A stretch of DNA of 21,808 nt. Origin: a virus. The stretch covers positions 1 through 21,808 of IMG/VR virus record IMGVR_UViG_3300023444_000011, one strand, 5' to 3'. A program made the translations under genes and the position numbers. Under the pieces are notes generated by a model. It was not told the origin of the DNA, did not search any database, and saw only the letters and a program-made list of their open reading frames with translations. Below, piece after piece: positions 1-7,960 of the stretch (position 1 is its first letter; each line of letters starts with the position of its first letter).

Positions 1-1373
1 CAGATGTGCAGGACGTCGGGGAGGATGACTTCCGGGTCGATCTCCTTTCCGACGTAGCGTTTGATGAGGAACGGCCAGAACAACTCCTCGGTGACGTAGG
101 CCCCGACGGTGAGGACCGTCCACGAAGCGTACTTCTTGCGAGCGCCGCTGTTGTCGCCTTCTTCGCGCCCCTCACCCCAGTCGATCCCGGCGAAGATCCG
201 AAGGTTCACGTGATCGGCCGTGCGCTGGAACGTGAATGCCTGTGTGTTCTTGTCTGGGATCTGCTTGTCGGGCCAGCAGCACCTCTGGATGTCCATTCTC
301 GTGACGGGGGCAGAGGCGGTGTCGAAGGAGAACCCCAAGATCTCGTTGTGGAACTTCGACTCGGGCCATTTTTCGAACGGGAGGACGATCTCCGTCCGCC
401 ACGCGTCGGGGGACTGCTTCCACGGCACCATGAGCTGGGAGATGTGGTACCCGACGTAGAACTCATCTGGTTTGAAGGAAACCCATTGGCCGGACTGCGG
501 GTTGATCGGCTTCCCACAGTTTGAGCAGATGAGACCGTTCTTGCCGATGCAGGAGTCATCGAGGAAGTTCCAGTAGGTCGGTGACTTGCAGTCGCATGGA
601 ACGAGCCATTCATTCTGGGTAGACCAGTTCCAGTATTCCTCGAGGGTGTTGGAGAACGTCAGTGGTGTTCCAGCGAGCATCTCTGCTCCCTGGACTCCGG
701 CGGCGATTCGCGATGCCGACAGGGACTGACTGATGACCTTGATGTTGTCTTTGAGCAGGTCCTGTGCTTCATCGAAGAAGACGCGGCTTGCTGGGATCCC
801 GCGTGCGCGCGCTGCGGTAAGGAACGCGTAGCGCAGGAACATGTACGATCCGTTTGCGAGTGTCTTCTCGAAGACCTGGTCGGTGACGCCCTTCGCGATG
901 AACACGTTTCGGATGAACGGAGAGTCGTAGATAGTCGGTCGAAGCTTTTCGTTGGAGTACTGACGAGTCTGCAGCGCAGAGGGGGATACGAACAAGCTTC
1001 GCCAGTGGGGGCGAATGACCGACTCGATCACCTGCATGTTGCAGATGGTGGTACTTTTCGCGACTTGGCGAGAACACTTCAGAACCATGCGTGGCTCGTC
1101 ATCGTTGTAGATGGGGAGCATGAACGCATGGTTGTCGAGTCGTAGGGGGCGACCAAGATGGTGCAGCACTGCTTGGGCAATATCGCTCTTACGTCCGCGA
1201 AAAACAGGCCTGCCGTCCTCGTTGCTGATCTCGAGCAGCTGAGGGGACCACTTGTACTCTTTGCGCCACTCGACGCTAGGGACGAGAGAAGGCGCTTCGG
1301 GGAATGAAGTCAGGTCGAACGGGTCGCTGTCGAGCTCATCGGCGACTTCTTCGGCAGCAGAAGGTGGTTGCAT
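1..1373 (-). CDS. terL: Large terminase subunit (TerL), C-terminus cut by window edge
   Basis: This is the packaging motor ATPase/nuclease that pumps phage DNA through the portal into the prohead. 457 residues are visible from the ATG at 1373; the frame is open to base 1, so the end of the nuclease domain is missing. A variant Walker A, CSRQVAKST, is at residues 100-108; Walker B VFFDEAQ is at 198-204; an AGTP coupling-type motif is at 234-237; and the first acidic residue of the RNase H-like nuclease is D398 in GIDWGEG. Between the two domains lie C260, C262, C283 and C286, which could form a zinc ribbon, as in GpA-type terminases (VPC...CG). The start codon shares one base with the upstream stop (TGATG), which suggests translational coupling to the preceding gene, a small-terminase candidate. 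The assignment is secure; the exact family (GpA-like or T4-like) is less so. Confidence 0.93.
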   Translation of the reverse strand, partial: MQPPSAAEEVADELDSDPFDLTSFPEAPSLVPSVEWRKEYKWSPQLLEISNEDGRPVFRGRKSDIAQAVLHHLGRPLRLDNHAFMLPIYNDDEPRMVLKCSRQVAKSTTICNMQVIESVIRPHWRSLFVSPSALQTRQYSNEKLRPTIYDSPFIRNVFIAKGVTDQVFEKTLANGSYMFLRYAFLTAARARGIPASRVFFDEAQDLLKDNIKVISQSLSASRIAAGVQGAEMLAGTPLTFSNTLEEYWNWSTQNEWLVPCDCKSPTYWNFLDDSCIGKNGLICSNCGKPINPQSGQWVSFKPDEFYVGYHISQLMVPWKQSPDAWRTEIVLPFEKWPESKFHNEILGFSFDTASAPVTRMDIQRCCWPDKQIPDKNTQAFTFQRTADHVNLRIFAGIDWGEGREEGDNSGARKKYASWTVLTVGAYVTEELFWPFLIKRYVGKEIDPEVILPDVLHI

Positions 1374-2263
1374 CAAGCACCTTCCTTCTTGGCATCCTTC
1401 TTCGCGTCATGAGACGCGACCGTACCGCGCAGCTCGGATAGTGAGATGTGCTTCGATTTTGATATCTGAACGGAGAACAAGCTGTCGATGTTTGCTGTCG
1501 ATGGGTCCTTGTTCTTCTCCAGTTCGCGCATGTCGTTCTTGGACGCGGTCCAGGCCTTGAGGCACGCGTCGTACCACTTCAGAGCTCCTGCTGATTCGGG
1601 ATGGGGGGACGCCATTGCTCGCTTGAACTGACGGTATGCCGAGGTGAGCAGGTCGTTGATGACGACTTGGTGGTCGAGGTTTATCGGGATGTCGGCTGCA
1701 TCTCTCACGTCGTCGAGAGTGTCCGCCGAGATTCCCGTTCCGATCAGGTGGCGTTCCTCTTCCGCTAGTTGACCGAGTAGGACCTGCCAGTCTTCCGGTG
1801 ATGGGAGACTGACGTCCCAAAAGACTCTCCTGTAGAGCGACAGCGCAGTTGGTGTGGCCGTGATGTCGCACTTGTCTTGCAAGGTAGAGCAAATCTCGTC
1901 GTCGTCGGATTCTGCAAGGAGCAGCATTCCGCACAGAGACCGTGCGTATGCGTGCACGAAGATGCGGAACGCACACCGCAGCTCGATGCTTTCGATTCCT
2001 CCGAATTCCGGCTGGAACTCCCACAGCACGCGGAATCCTTCCGTGTGCGCCCACTCCAGGATTCCGTCACGAGCTCCGAGTTCGTCGTTCTTGGAGTCGA
2101 TGTAGGTCACCAGCGCATACGGAGCGGAACGGCGGATCGATCCTCGCGCACGAGCGATCCACAGGTCTCCGACGCGAGGGAGACCGTAACGCTCAAGCTT
2201 GGCGTTTACGTCTGCGCGGCGCGAGACGAGAAATCGAAGGAATCGCTCGTACGGGTATTTCAC
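1373..2263 (-). CDS. Uncharacterised 296-aa protein upstream of terL; small terminase candidate by position
   Basis: I do not recognise this protein. The start is a GTG at 2263, six bases after the stop of the preceding gene, with no strong Shine-Dalgarno sequence, and the stop overlaps the terL ATG by one base. The N-terminal third is basic and mixed alpha/beta in character. The middle is acidic and leucine-rich (around residues 115-195, with EEER and SADTLDDVRDA). The C-terminus is hydrophilic and lysine-rich (ending KKDAKKEGA), probably disordered. Small terminase subunits usually sit directly upstream of terL and are often 150-300 residues, so TerS is a reasonable positional guess, but I see no clear helix-turn-helix. 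It could equally be a virion or packaging accessory protein. Confidence 0.75.
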   Translation of the reverse strand: MKYPYERFLRFLVSRRADVNAKLERYGLPRVGDLWIARARGSIRRSAPYALVTYIDSKNDELGARDGILEWAHTEGFRVLWEFQPEFGGIESIELRCAFRIFVHAYARSLCGMLLLAESDDDEICSTLQDKCDITATPTALSLYRRVFWDVSLPSPEDWQVLLGQLAEEERHLIGTGISADTLDDVRDAADIPINLDHQVVINDLLTSAYRQFKRAMASPHPESAGALKWYDACLKAWTASKNDMRELEKNKDPSTANIDSLFSVQISKSKHISLSELRGTVASHDAKKDAKKEGA

Positions 2264-2269
2264 GCAGGT

Positions 2270-4429
2270 TCATTGCGTGAACCCAGCGGGTTCAACGCCT
2301 GTTGGGCGCCCGATGAACTTCATGATGGAGAACGGAGCCGCAGTTTTGTCTTGGTGTTCACTGAGGAGCTTGACGCGTGCGACGCCCTTGAGCACCCGTT
2401 GGATGTTCTGGATTGCTGAACGCGTAGCTTCCTCGGGAATGTCGGAAGCTCCAAGCCGCGCGGCGAGCAGCAGCTTGGAGAGCATGTGTACGACATCCCA
2501 CAGCATCGGAGCCGCGGAGGCGAACCGCTTGATGTTCTCCTCGTTGACGAATCCAAGGCTCAAGACGCTGTCGACCGTATCCGCATCGTCGAGGTTGGCG
2601 GCGATCTTGACCAGGTCGGCCATCGCCGGCTTGACCTCCGAGACGATCGCGGACAGGCGAGCATCCGATGCAGATTTGATGGCTCCAGCGGGCGGAGGCT
2701 GCCGAAGATGGTGGATCTCGAGCTGGATGCGGTGCTGTGCCTTGTCGAGGACCTCCGCGGTCTTCTCGTGGTCGAGCCCCCACGAACGAAGCAGGAACTC
2801 GGCTTCATGCTTCGGGAGACTATGGAAGTCGAAGTCGCTCGCGTACTTCGAGATGTCGCCACCGCGAAGCACGTACCGACCGTTGGACATCGCGACCTTG
2901 ATCGGGTTCGTGTCGAGGTGCTCGAGCGCGATGCGCTTGAAGTCGTCGGGACCTTCGGAGACCGCGCACAGTCGCGGCATGCGGATGAAGTTCATCCGCG
3001 CCGAGATGATGTAGTTGTCGTGCGGACCCATGAGCGGACCGAGCTCGGGGCGTTTGCTCTCGGAGATCCGCACGATGCCGTTCACGTTCGGCGACAAGAT
3101 GAGGTTTGCGCGGTTCCCCTTGTAATCGACGATGCCGATGCTCTTGATGTCCTTGAAGACGGTCACAGACGTGACTTGGAACGGGCTCGTAGCGAAAATT
3201 CGCTTCCCGTCGCGGTAGACGAACGTTCCGATCTTCCCGGTGTCGGGGCGGTCAGCCTCGAGGAACGTGTCGTCATCATCCTCGAGGTGAATGCCGGCGA
3301 TGCGCGTCTGCATGGACGCGAGCACCTTGCTGAGGAAGAGCTTGATGGGAAGTGGTTTCCCGTCGAAGTCGACGACGTTGGGGATGACCCAACCCTTCGC
3401 GAGGACGCCGTCCGCGTCGCGTACCCCGTACCTGCCAAACTTGTCGATGGTGGTCACCACGCGGTCGTCTTGCAGCGGGTCGAAGACCCACGGGTTCTTG
3501 TGCGGACCGAGGTTGGCGCCATAGCTTCCGGATCCGTCTACTCCGCTGCCGGACGGGCCGTCGACGTCAAGGCCGTAGACGGGCTTCGGCGCCTCGATGG
3601 TGTAGTGACCGACTCGATCGATGTGCGTGAGGGGGTCGTCCTCGAACTCGTTGAGACATGCGGACCGCGTGTTGAGGAACTCCTTGAGCCCCTGTCGGTC
3701 CGTCGAGATGATGACCGGATCGAAAACCTGGTCGTTGGCCGAGTACAGGCGGTAGTTGTTGGGACCGTCCTTCTTGACCGTGAAGACCGTGGCGGCGCGC
3801 GCCTTGTTGAGGTCGTCCTGCTGGTCCTCTTTGGGCTTGTCCGGTGCAGCAAGCTTCTCGAGCACATGGAACGTTCCACGCTTGTGGAATCCGGCGAGGA
3901 CGGACGGATTGCTCAGGACGGCCGTCTTGAGCAACTTGACATCCTCGAGACCACGAGTCCCCTCGATGAGCTTCGAGATGGGAGCAGAGTAGGAGTACTT
4001 CCCACCGAGCGGTGGGTTGCGGGCATCTGCGAAGACGTCGTCCGTCATGTTGGGCGGCGGCTTCCTGGACGCGAGGCCCACGCCGAGGCTGGTCTGGTAG
4101 AAGGCCTTCGAGACGGTGTCGTCGTTGAGGGGGTAGAGCTTCCCCTCGAGGAAGAACAGGTCGATCGGAGCCAGGTGCCAAGCCTTGACGATGATCGGGA
4201 TTCCGATCTGTTTGCCTCCGCTTGGGTCTCGAGCGATCGCGGTGCCGAGGGCGTACCCCTTCTCCTCATCGACCTTTTGGAAGACCGTGGTGGTTTCGAG
4301 GTTGAGTCCCTTGGGGAGGTTCTCCGCCACGATGGCGGAGATCTCCTGCTGCCACTCGCGTACGTTGTCCGACAGCTTCTTGTACTGGACGCGGCGGAAT
4401 TGCGGGTCTTCGGAGAAAAGGTTGTCCAT
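2270..4429 (-). CDS. Large uncharacterised protein (719 aa), probable virion structural component
   Basis: I chose the start MDNLFSEDP at 4429 because AGGAG lies 5 nt upstream (4435-4439), right after the stop of the previous gene. An in-frame extension to 4633 would add 68 arginine/proline-rich residues that only mirror the other frame of the 4438-4881 gene. The protein is soluble, with no signal peptide or membrane segment. Residues about 1-300 are mixed alpha/beta, a glycine/serine-rich patch follows (DGPSGSGVDGSGSYG), then a beta-rich middle and a helical C-terminal quarter (about residues 560-700). Sitting between a spike-like gene and the terminase, it is most likely a baseplate, tail or head structural protein. 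I cannot name a family. Confidence 0.82.
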   Translation of the reverse strand: MDNLFSEDPQFRRVQYKKLSDNVREWQQEISAIVAENLPKGLNLETTTVFQKVDEEKGYALGTAIARDPSGGKQIGIPIIVKAWHLAPIDLFFLEGKLYPLNDDTVSKAFYQTSLGVGLASRKPPPNMTDDVFADARNPPLGGKYSYSAPISKLIEGTRGLEDVKLLKTAVLSNPSVLAGFHKRGTFHVLEKLAAPDKPKEDQQDDLNKARAATVFTVKKDGPNNYRLYSANDQVFDPVIISTDRQGLKEFLNTRSACLNEFEDDPLTHIDRVGHYTIEAPKPVYGLDVDGPSGSGVDGSGSYGANLGPHKNPWVFDPLQDDRVVTTIDKFGRYGVRDADGVLAKGWVIPNVVDFDGKPLPIKLFLSKVLASMQTRIAGIHLEDDDDTFLEADRPDTGKIGTFVYRDGKRIFATSPFQVTSVTVFKDIKSIGIVDYKGNRANLILSPNVNGIVRISESKRPELGPLMGPHDNYIISARMNFIRMPRLCAVSEGPDDFKRIALEHLDTNPIKVAMSNGRYVLRGGDISKYASDFDFHSLPKHEAEFLLRSWGLDHEKTAEVLDKAQHRIQLEIHHLRQPPPAGAIKSASDARLSAIVSEVKPAMADLVKIAANLDDADTVDSVLSLGFVNEENIKRFASAAPMLWDVVHMLSKLLLAARLGASDIPEEATRSAIQNIQRVLKGVARVKLLSEHQDKTAAPFSIMKFIGRPTGVEPAGFTQ

Positions 4430-4434
4430 GGATG

Positions 4435-4439
4435 CTCCT
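4435..4439 (-). promoter_or_regulatory. Ribosome binding site fixing the start of the 719-aa gene
   Basis: AGGAG on the minus strand, 5 nt upstream of the ATG at 4429 and directly after the TAG of the preceding gene. It decides against the longer in-frame start at 4633. Confidence 0.75.
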
Positions 4440-4881
4440 ACAATAGCGGAACGACCGCTCCTGGCGGAACGGTGACCTTCACTGAGCCGATGGTGAACGC
4501 GGAGATCACCTGCGCAAGGGCATTGGCTTGTTGCTGGGGGGTCGCAGACGGTGGTTGCGGGCTCGATACGCTTCCGACGGGGATGACGGCCGTCACCGTA
4601 CCTGCTTGGGCTGGGACTGCAAGTCCGAGCCAAAAGGTCTGAAGCGCCTGAATGAACAAAGCTGGTCCTGCGCCGGCGAGGTTGGGATTGAACGCTGATT
4701 CGAGCGCAGATGCAAAGGGTTGCTCTTTGGGTGTCGCTGGAACTCCGCCTGCAATTGCGTACTTGGTGTACGCGCTAGCCCATGTTCGCGCGGCATCGCG
4801 CGTTGTTTGAGGTGCTGTCTTCGACACGAACATGGGAAGTAGCCCCGCAGCAAGGACTGGCGTGGCAACCGATACGGGCAT
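4438..4881 (-). CDS. Small virion-type protein (147 aa), baseplate/tail neighbour
   Basis: It starts at ATG 4881, six bases after the stop of the spike-like gene, and has no obvious strong ribosome binding site, so it is probably coupled to that gene. Composition is rich in Ala, Val, Pro and Gln with no signal peptide. The middle has aromatic repeats typical of small tail-assembly proteins (RTWASAYTKYA around 32-42, then FIQALQTFWLGL around 76-87). A proline/glutamine-rich linker (around 106-117) follows, then a hydrophobic tail ending VPPGAVVPLL. I do not recognise a named family. Position between a spike-like gene and a large structural gene suggests a tail or baseplate part. Confidence is in the gene, not in the role. 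Confidence 0.78.
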   Translation of the reverse strand: MPVSVATPVLAAGLLPMFVSKTAPQTTRDAARTWASAYTKYAIAGGVPATPKEQPFASALESAFNPNLAGAGPALFIQALQTFWLGLAVPAQAGTVTAVIPVGSVSSPQPPSATPQQQANALAQVISAFTIGSVKVTVPPGAVVPLL

Positions 4882-4887
4882 GTTTGG

Positions 4888-5877
4888 CTACACGAGTGTG
4901 GCTGGGTCCTTCGACAAGAATAGGAAAGTCGAAAGAATTTTACCAGATAGCTCGTTCTTCAGCGCTTCGAGGTCCGCAATCGTATTCGGCAACGGAGGAG
5001 TCGACGGTCCCCATGCGGTGTTTACCTTGAGGTTTTTGATGATGTCGATGAGCTTGTCGAGGGCCTCGACGAGCTGATTTCCGAGCACCGCGGGTTCATC
5101 GGCGGACTCACCTCCCCACTGGTATTTCGGCCCTTCGCCCACCCATGTTCCGTCGCTCTTGTAGGTCTCTCTCGTCACGATGGTCGCCGTTTGGTTTCCT
5201 CCGGCGACCACAACAGACGCCAGTGTGAGACGTCGGCGTGCATTGTTCTCGAGGTTGCCGTGAGCAACTGTGAATCGGTCGTAGGAATTCCCGAGCTGGT
5301 GGAGGAAGTGTTCCTCGTGCTTGGTCTCGGGAGCCGTCTGTCCTGGGGTCTGACGTCCGCGTGACGACAGGTATCCGTCTGCGCTTTGTTTGAAGTTCGC
5401 CGATCGGATGGTCGCTTGGTTGTTGGTGGGGTTGAGCAGAACGGAGGTACCCGCGCCGCCTTCCATGATGACTGCGCCGCCGCGCTTGAGGATGATCGTG
5501 GCGCCGCCGGCGGTGCGGATGGTCTTGTCACCTGCTGCGATGTTGTCGTCGGGATTTCCAACGACGGGCGGGTCATCGGCAGACTCGTCAAACACCGGCA
5601 TGGGGTGGAACCCGCAGATGAACACCTGTCCGCCATCGGATGTGACCACGGCGACGCATGGGGAGCCTGCACGCGGCTTGGTGATTTCTCCGGTCCCCTG
5701 CGCGTCCACATCGGGGGATAGAACGTGTGCATCGCTGACGGCGAAACCATCAGTGGACTGAAAGAAGTAGGTCCCTGGGTGGTTGGGGTTTTCCTCGCCG
5801 ATGATGCCGTACAAGATGCGGCCGCGGGCTGCATTTCCAAGTGAAATCCACGGTCTGCTCACACCGCCATGGTACAT
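4888..5877 (-). CDS. Baseplate spike/hub-like protein (gp5 or gpV type), 329 aa
   Basis: I start it at ATG 5877 ([10 protein letters not shown]). A longer start at 5952 would run back into the divergent SSB leader. Around residues 60-95 there is an OB-fold-like stretch in which the protein is matched to a setpoint-type sentence ([12 protein letters not shown], then FICGFHP), as in gp5/gpV spike hubs. Around 117-150 it becomes short beta repeats ([20 protein letters not shown]), as in spike beta-helices. The C-terminal part has a long helix ([15 protein letters not shown]) followed by [10 protein letters not shown] and a final helix ending in LS...FLFLSKD, an arrangement I associate with contractile-tail spike proteins. 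The role would be the membrane-puncturing tip at the baseplate centre, implying a myovirus. It is the first gene of unit III. Family assignment is by pattern, not by search. Confidence 0.6.
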   Translation of the reverse strand: MYHGGVSRPWISLGNAARGRILYGIIGEENPNHPGTYFFQSTDGFAVSDAHVLSPDVDAQGTGEITKPRAGSPCVAVVTSDGGQVFICGFHPMPVFDESADDPPVVGNPDDNIAAGDKTIRTAGGATIILKRGGAVIMEGGAGTSVLLNPTNNQATIRSANFKQSADGYLSSRGRQTPGQTAPETKHEEHFLHQLGNSYDRFTVAHGNLENNARRRLTLASVVVAGGNQTATIVTRETYKSDGTWVGEGPKYQWGGESADEPAVLGNQLVEALDKLIDIIKNLKVNTAWGPSTPPLPNTIADLEALKNELSGKILSTFLFLSKDPATLV

Positions 5878-5945
5878 CAAAGCACTCACGAATCGGTGGC
5901 ATAAGCGAAACGGTAACCCTAAGCATGCAGAAAGGAGCCATCCAA
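5878..5945. promoter_or_regulatory. Divergent promoter region between unit III and the SSB island
   Basis: These 68 bp separate oppositely transcribed genes, so they should carry promoters for both. On the minus strand GCTTATGCC (5898-5906) ends 20 nt before the ATG at 5877, followed by TGAGTG next to the start. The same element occurs 19 nt before the RNA polymerase gene. On the plus strand GTAACCCTA (5913-5921) lies upstream of the SSB start; a close copy precedes the other plus-strand island at 14337. There is no convincing host sigma70 -35/-10 pair by eye. Confidence 0.5.
5931..5937 (+). promoter_or_regulatory. Ribosome binding site of the SSB gene
   Basis: AAAGGAG, 8 nt upstream of the ATG at 5946. 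It supports that start, which gives the usual SSB N-terminus, over upstream in-frame starts at 5841 and beyond. Confidence 0.75.
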
Positions 5946-6341
5946 ATGGCACAAGGTATCAACAAGGTAATTCTCATCGGCAACCTCGGAAACGACCCTG
6001 AGCTCAAGTCGATTCCGAGTGGGAATTCTGTCTGCGAGTTCAGTCTCGCGACCAACGAGAGTTGGACGGACAAGAGCGGACAGAAGCAGGATCGCACCGA
6101 GTGGCACCGGATCGTCGTGTGGGGGAAGACCGGAGAGAACTGCGCGAAGTACCTCTCCAAGGGACGGCAGTGCTACGTGGAGGGACGCCTCCGCACGAGG
6201 TCGTGGGAGGACAAGGAAGGCAACAAGAGGTACACCACAGAGATCGTGGCCTCTACGGTCCAGTTCCTCGGAGGTGGACAGGGCGGTTCCAGCTCCGGTG
6301 GCGGAGAAAGGAACGCATCGCAAGACGACATCCCGTTCTAG
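5946..6341 (+). CDS. ssb: Single-stranded DNA-binding protein (SSB)
   Basis: This protein coats single-stranded DNA during replication, recombination and repair. The 131 residues have the complete bacterial OB fold: VNKVIL-type strand 1 ([15 protein letters not shown] at 5-19), LATNESW at 34-40, the [11 protein letters not shown] core at 51-61, and [21 protein letters not shown] from 82. The linker is short and glycine/serine-rich (109-121), much shorter than E. coli SSB's. The tip is DDIPF, essentially the E. coli tip that docks host partners such as PriA, RecO, exonuclease I and the DNA polymerase III chi subunit. It is the first gene of a plus-strand island opposed to late genes on both sides, which fits early or middle expression. 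Confidence 0.97.
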   Translation: MAQGINKVILIGNLGNDPELKSIPSGNSVCEFSLATNESWTDKSGQKQDRTEWHRIVVWGKTGENCAKYLSKGRQCYVEGRLRTRSWEDKEGNKRYTTEIVASTVQFLGGGQGGSSSGGGERNASQDDIPF

Positions 6342-6364
6342 GGCAAAAGCGCTGGGGGACAAGG

Positions 6365-6817
6365 ATGGGTGCGATAGGTTTGGTGAACAAGGTGATGTGG
6401 AGAGTCATCCGATATGTAAACACGGAGCCATCGGAAACAGTCCGTGTTCGGATTCCACAACCCATTTCAAAGGAGGTCTGCGTTCCGTGGAAGCTGCTTC
6501 CAGCGACGATTGCCGGAATGAAGGTGCTTGCGGGAGCCACCCCGTACACTGGGACGGTGATCGACTTTCTCGATCTGTCCGACGAAGACGTCGACAATCT
6601 TGAGAAGGACATCGGTCGCATCGAGGTCGTTTCTAGAGACAACGCAGATGTGATCGAGCACGACTCGACATTCATGTCCGAGGTCCAAAAGGCCATTGAC
6701 GGCGCGAAGAACCTCGCATGCGAATGTCCGTACGAGGCTGTCGCCCGCGACCTGCGCGGGATCAGCCACATGACCGACAACGACCTGGAGATGTTGTTGG
6801 TCAGAGCGATGATGTAG
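6365..6817 (+). CDS. Uncharacterised 150-aa protein co-transcribed with SSB
   Basis: I do not recognise this protein. I use ATG 6365, preceded by a GGGGG run 6 nt upstream; ATG 6395 (MWRVIRYVN) is an alternative. A longer open frame reaches 6062, but that part is the SSB gene read in another frame. It has no membrane segment. The N-terminal half is basic to neutral (QPISKEVCVPWKLLP), the middle acidic (DLSDEDVDNLEKDIGRIEV), and the C-terminus holds two helices with three cysteines (around ACECPYEAVARDLRGI). It sits 23 nt after ssb and ends just before an intrinsic terminator, so the two genes form one short operon. A DNA-metabolism or host-takeover role is plausible from the neighbour only. 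Confidence 0.72.
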   Translation: MGAIGLVNKVMWRVIRYVNTEPSETVRVRIPQPISKEVCVPWKLLPATIAGMKVLAGATPYTGTVIDFLDLSDEDVDNLEKDIGRIEVVSRDNADVIEHDSTFMSEVQKAIDGAKNLACECPYEAVARDLRGISHMTDNDLEMLLVRAMM

Positions 6818-6824
6818 CAACGGC

Positions 6825-6852
6825 GAGTCGGGGAGTAATCCCCGGCTCTTTT
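6825..6852 (+). terminator. Rho-independent terminator of the SSB island
   Basis: An inverted repeat GAGTCGGGGA ... TCCCCGGCTC (10-bp stem with one G-U pair, loop GTAA) is followed by TTTT at 6849-6852. It lies 8 nt after the stop at 6817, oriented for the plus strand, and overlaps the last codon of the convergent metalloprotease-like gene. It should stop the SSB operon from running antisense into unit II. The minus-strand reading has no U-tract. Confidence 0.85.
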
Positions 6853-7960
6853 AGGCTATCACGGTTGCACGAAACCCTCGCTGAGGGTTGTGCAATGACT
6901 TGATCATGTCGCGATAGAACGCTCGCTTCGATGGCGGCTTTGCAGTGGCGCGGTGACGTGCAACGAGTCCAATGCGGTCGGTCGGAGGGATCGTTTTCGG
7001 CTTCGGCTTCGATGCGTCCATCTTCCATGCAGAAGATGCACTTGCTCGGAGCGCGCCGGACATCGCAACTCTCTTTGGAGGGGGGATTTTTTTTCGAGGA
7101 GAAGGCGGAACGGTGATTTTTTTGGGTGGTCGGAGTGATTTCGCCCCTGTCTTCTCGAGCTTTGATACTGAGTCATCCTTGGCTTTGTGAGGGTGGCGTT
7201 TCCCAAGATGCTTGGCGAGAGCGGTTGCAAGAATGGGGAACGCAGCACCGACAAGGTAGCTTCCAAAAGCGGGGCCAAGGACCTTTGCGATCTCCCACAT
7301 GCGAATCCCAGACCTGCTTGCTCCTCCGAGAGCCTTGATCGAAGCGCGTGCTTCCTCGGCCAATTGAGGGGCCAGCGTAGCAGCGGTAATGACGGGGGCG
7401 TTTTCGTAGATCTGCTTCCGAATCCCGTCTTCCTTGTCTCCAGGCCCCATCAGCGCAGCGCCGATAAGAAGGGTTCGGACAAGCGTTCCAGCACCACTGC
7501 CGAGTCCAGCTCCGGTCGCGAGCGTATGTAGACCACGGCGGAGCTTGACGCTCTTCAAGATAGGGCTGCCGTGTCCGAGTTCATGAAGGGCGATAGGAAC
7601 GGATGCTCGCCCTAGTCCGATGTGTTCCGGGATCGAGCGGACCTTTCGGTTGAAGATGATCTTCGGATCGAAGTAGTAGGAGTTACCGGTCCTATTCCCC
7701 AAAAGCGGGGTGAGAATCGGTGCAGTAACTGAGTGTTTCTTCGCAAACCTCGAGAGGATGTCGAGGTCCTTTTTTCGAAGTTCGCGGGTTTTCTCGATCG
7801 GGAATCCTCGGGTACGCGTTTTGATGAGGGGACCCATACCAAACGTGTCCGGCGCTTTCGCTCGAAGAGCCGCTACTGCATCGGCAATCCCGCCAGCGCC
7901 AACCAAAGCTGCGGCTGGAAGAACGTTTGGATGAACCAGTTTTTTGTCGGATTCGGCCAT
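6851..7960 (-). CDS. Membrane protein with zincin motif HELGH, candidate metalloprotease (369 aa)
   Basis: The HExxH zinc motif is at 126-130 in the context PIALHELGHGSP, as in gluzincin-type membrane proteases. A possible third ligand is E202 or E203 in PQLAEEARAS, about 75 residues downstream. Hydrophobic stretches lie at about 12-31, 145-171, 186-200 and 226-250, so it is probably a multi-pass membrane protein. Residues 255-350 are basic, proline/lysine-rich and probably disordered. The start codon shares one base with the RNA polymerase stop (TGATG), with GGAG upstream, so the two are translationally coupled. A_AAA_AAA at 7087-7094 is a potential slippage site. The motif is clear; protease activity and substrate are inference. 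A virion membrane-interacting protein that has kept only the fold is the main alternative. Confidence 0.72.
   Translation of the reverse strand: MAESDKKLVHPNVLPAAALVGAGGIADAVAALRAKAPDTFGMGPLIKTRTRGFPIEKTRELRKKDLDILSRFAKKHSVTAPILTPLLGNRTGNSYYFDPKIIFNRKVRSIPEHIGLGRASVPIALHELGHGSPILKSVKLRRGLHTLATGAGLGSGAGTLVRTLLIGAALMGPGDKEDGIRKQIYENAPVITAATLAPQLAEEARASIKALGGASRSGIRMWEIAKVLGPAFGSYLVGAAFPILATALAKHLGKRHPHKAKDDSVSKLEKTGAKSLRPPKKITVPPSPRKKIPPPKRVAMSGALRASASSAWKMDASKPKPKTIPPTDRIGLVARHRATAKPPSKRAFYRDMIKSLHNPQRGFRATVIA

Noticed and set aside
4430-4633. In-frame 68-residue extension of the 719-aa gene
   Set aside because: Arginine/proline-rich and entirely inside the 4438-4881 gene; the ATG at 4429 has AGGAG directly upstream.
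2486-4642. Long open frame of 718 codons on the plus strand
   Set aside because: It is antisense to the 719-aa minus-strand gene, which has a good ribosome binding site and fits the operon. The product is rich in V, E, D and R with no recognisable fold, as expected from mirrored codon positions in GC-rich coding DNA.
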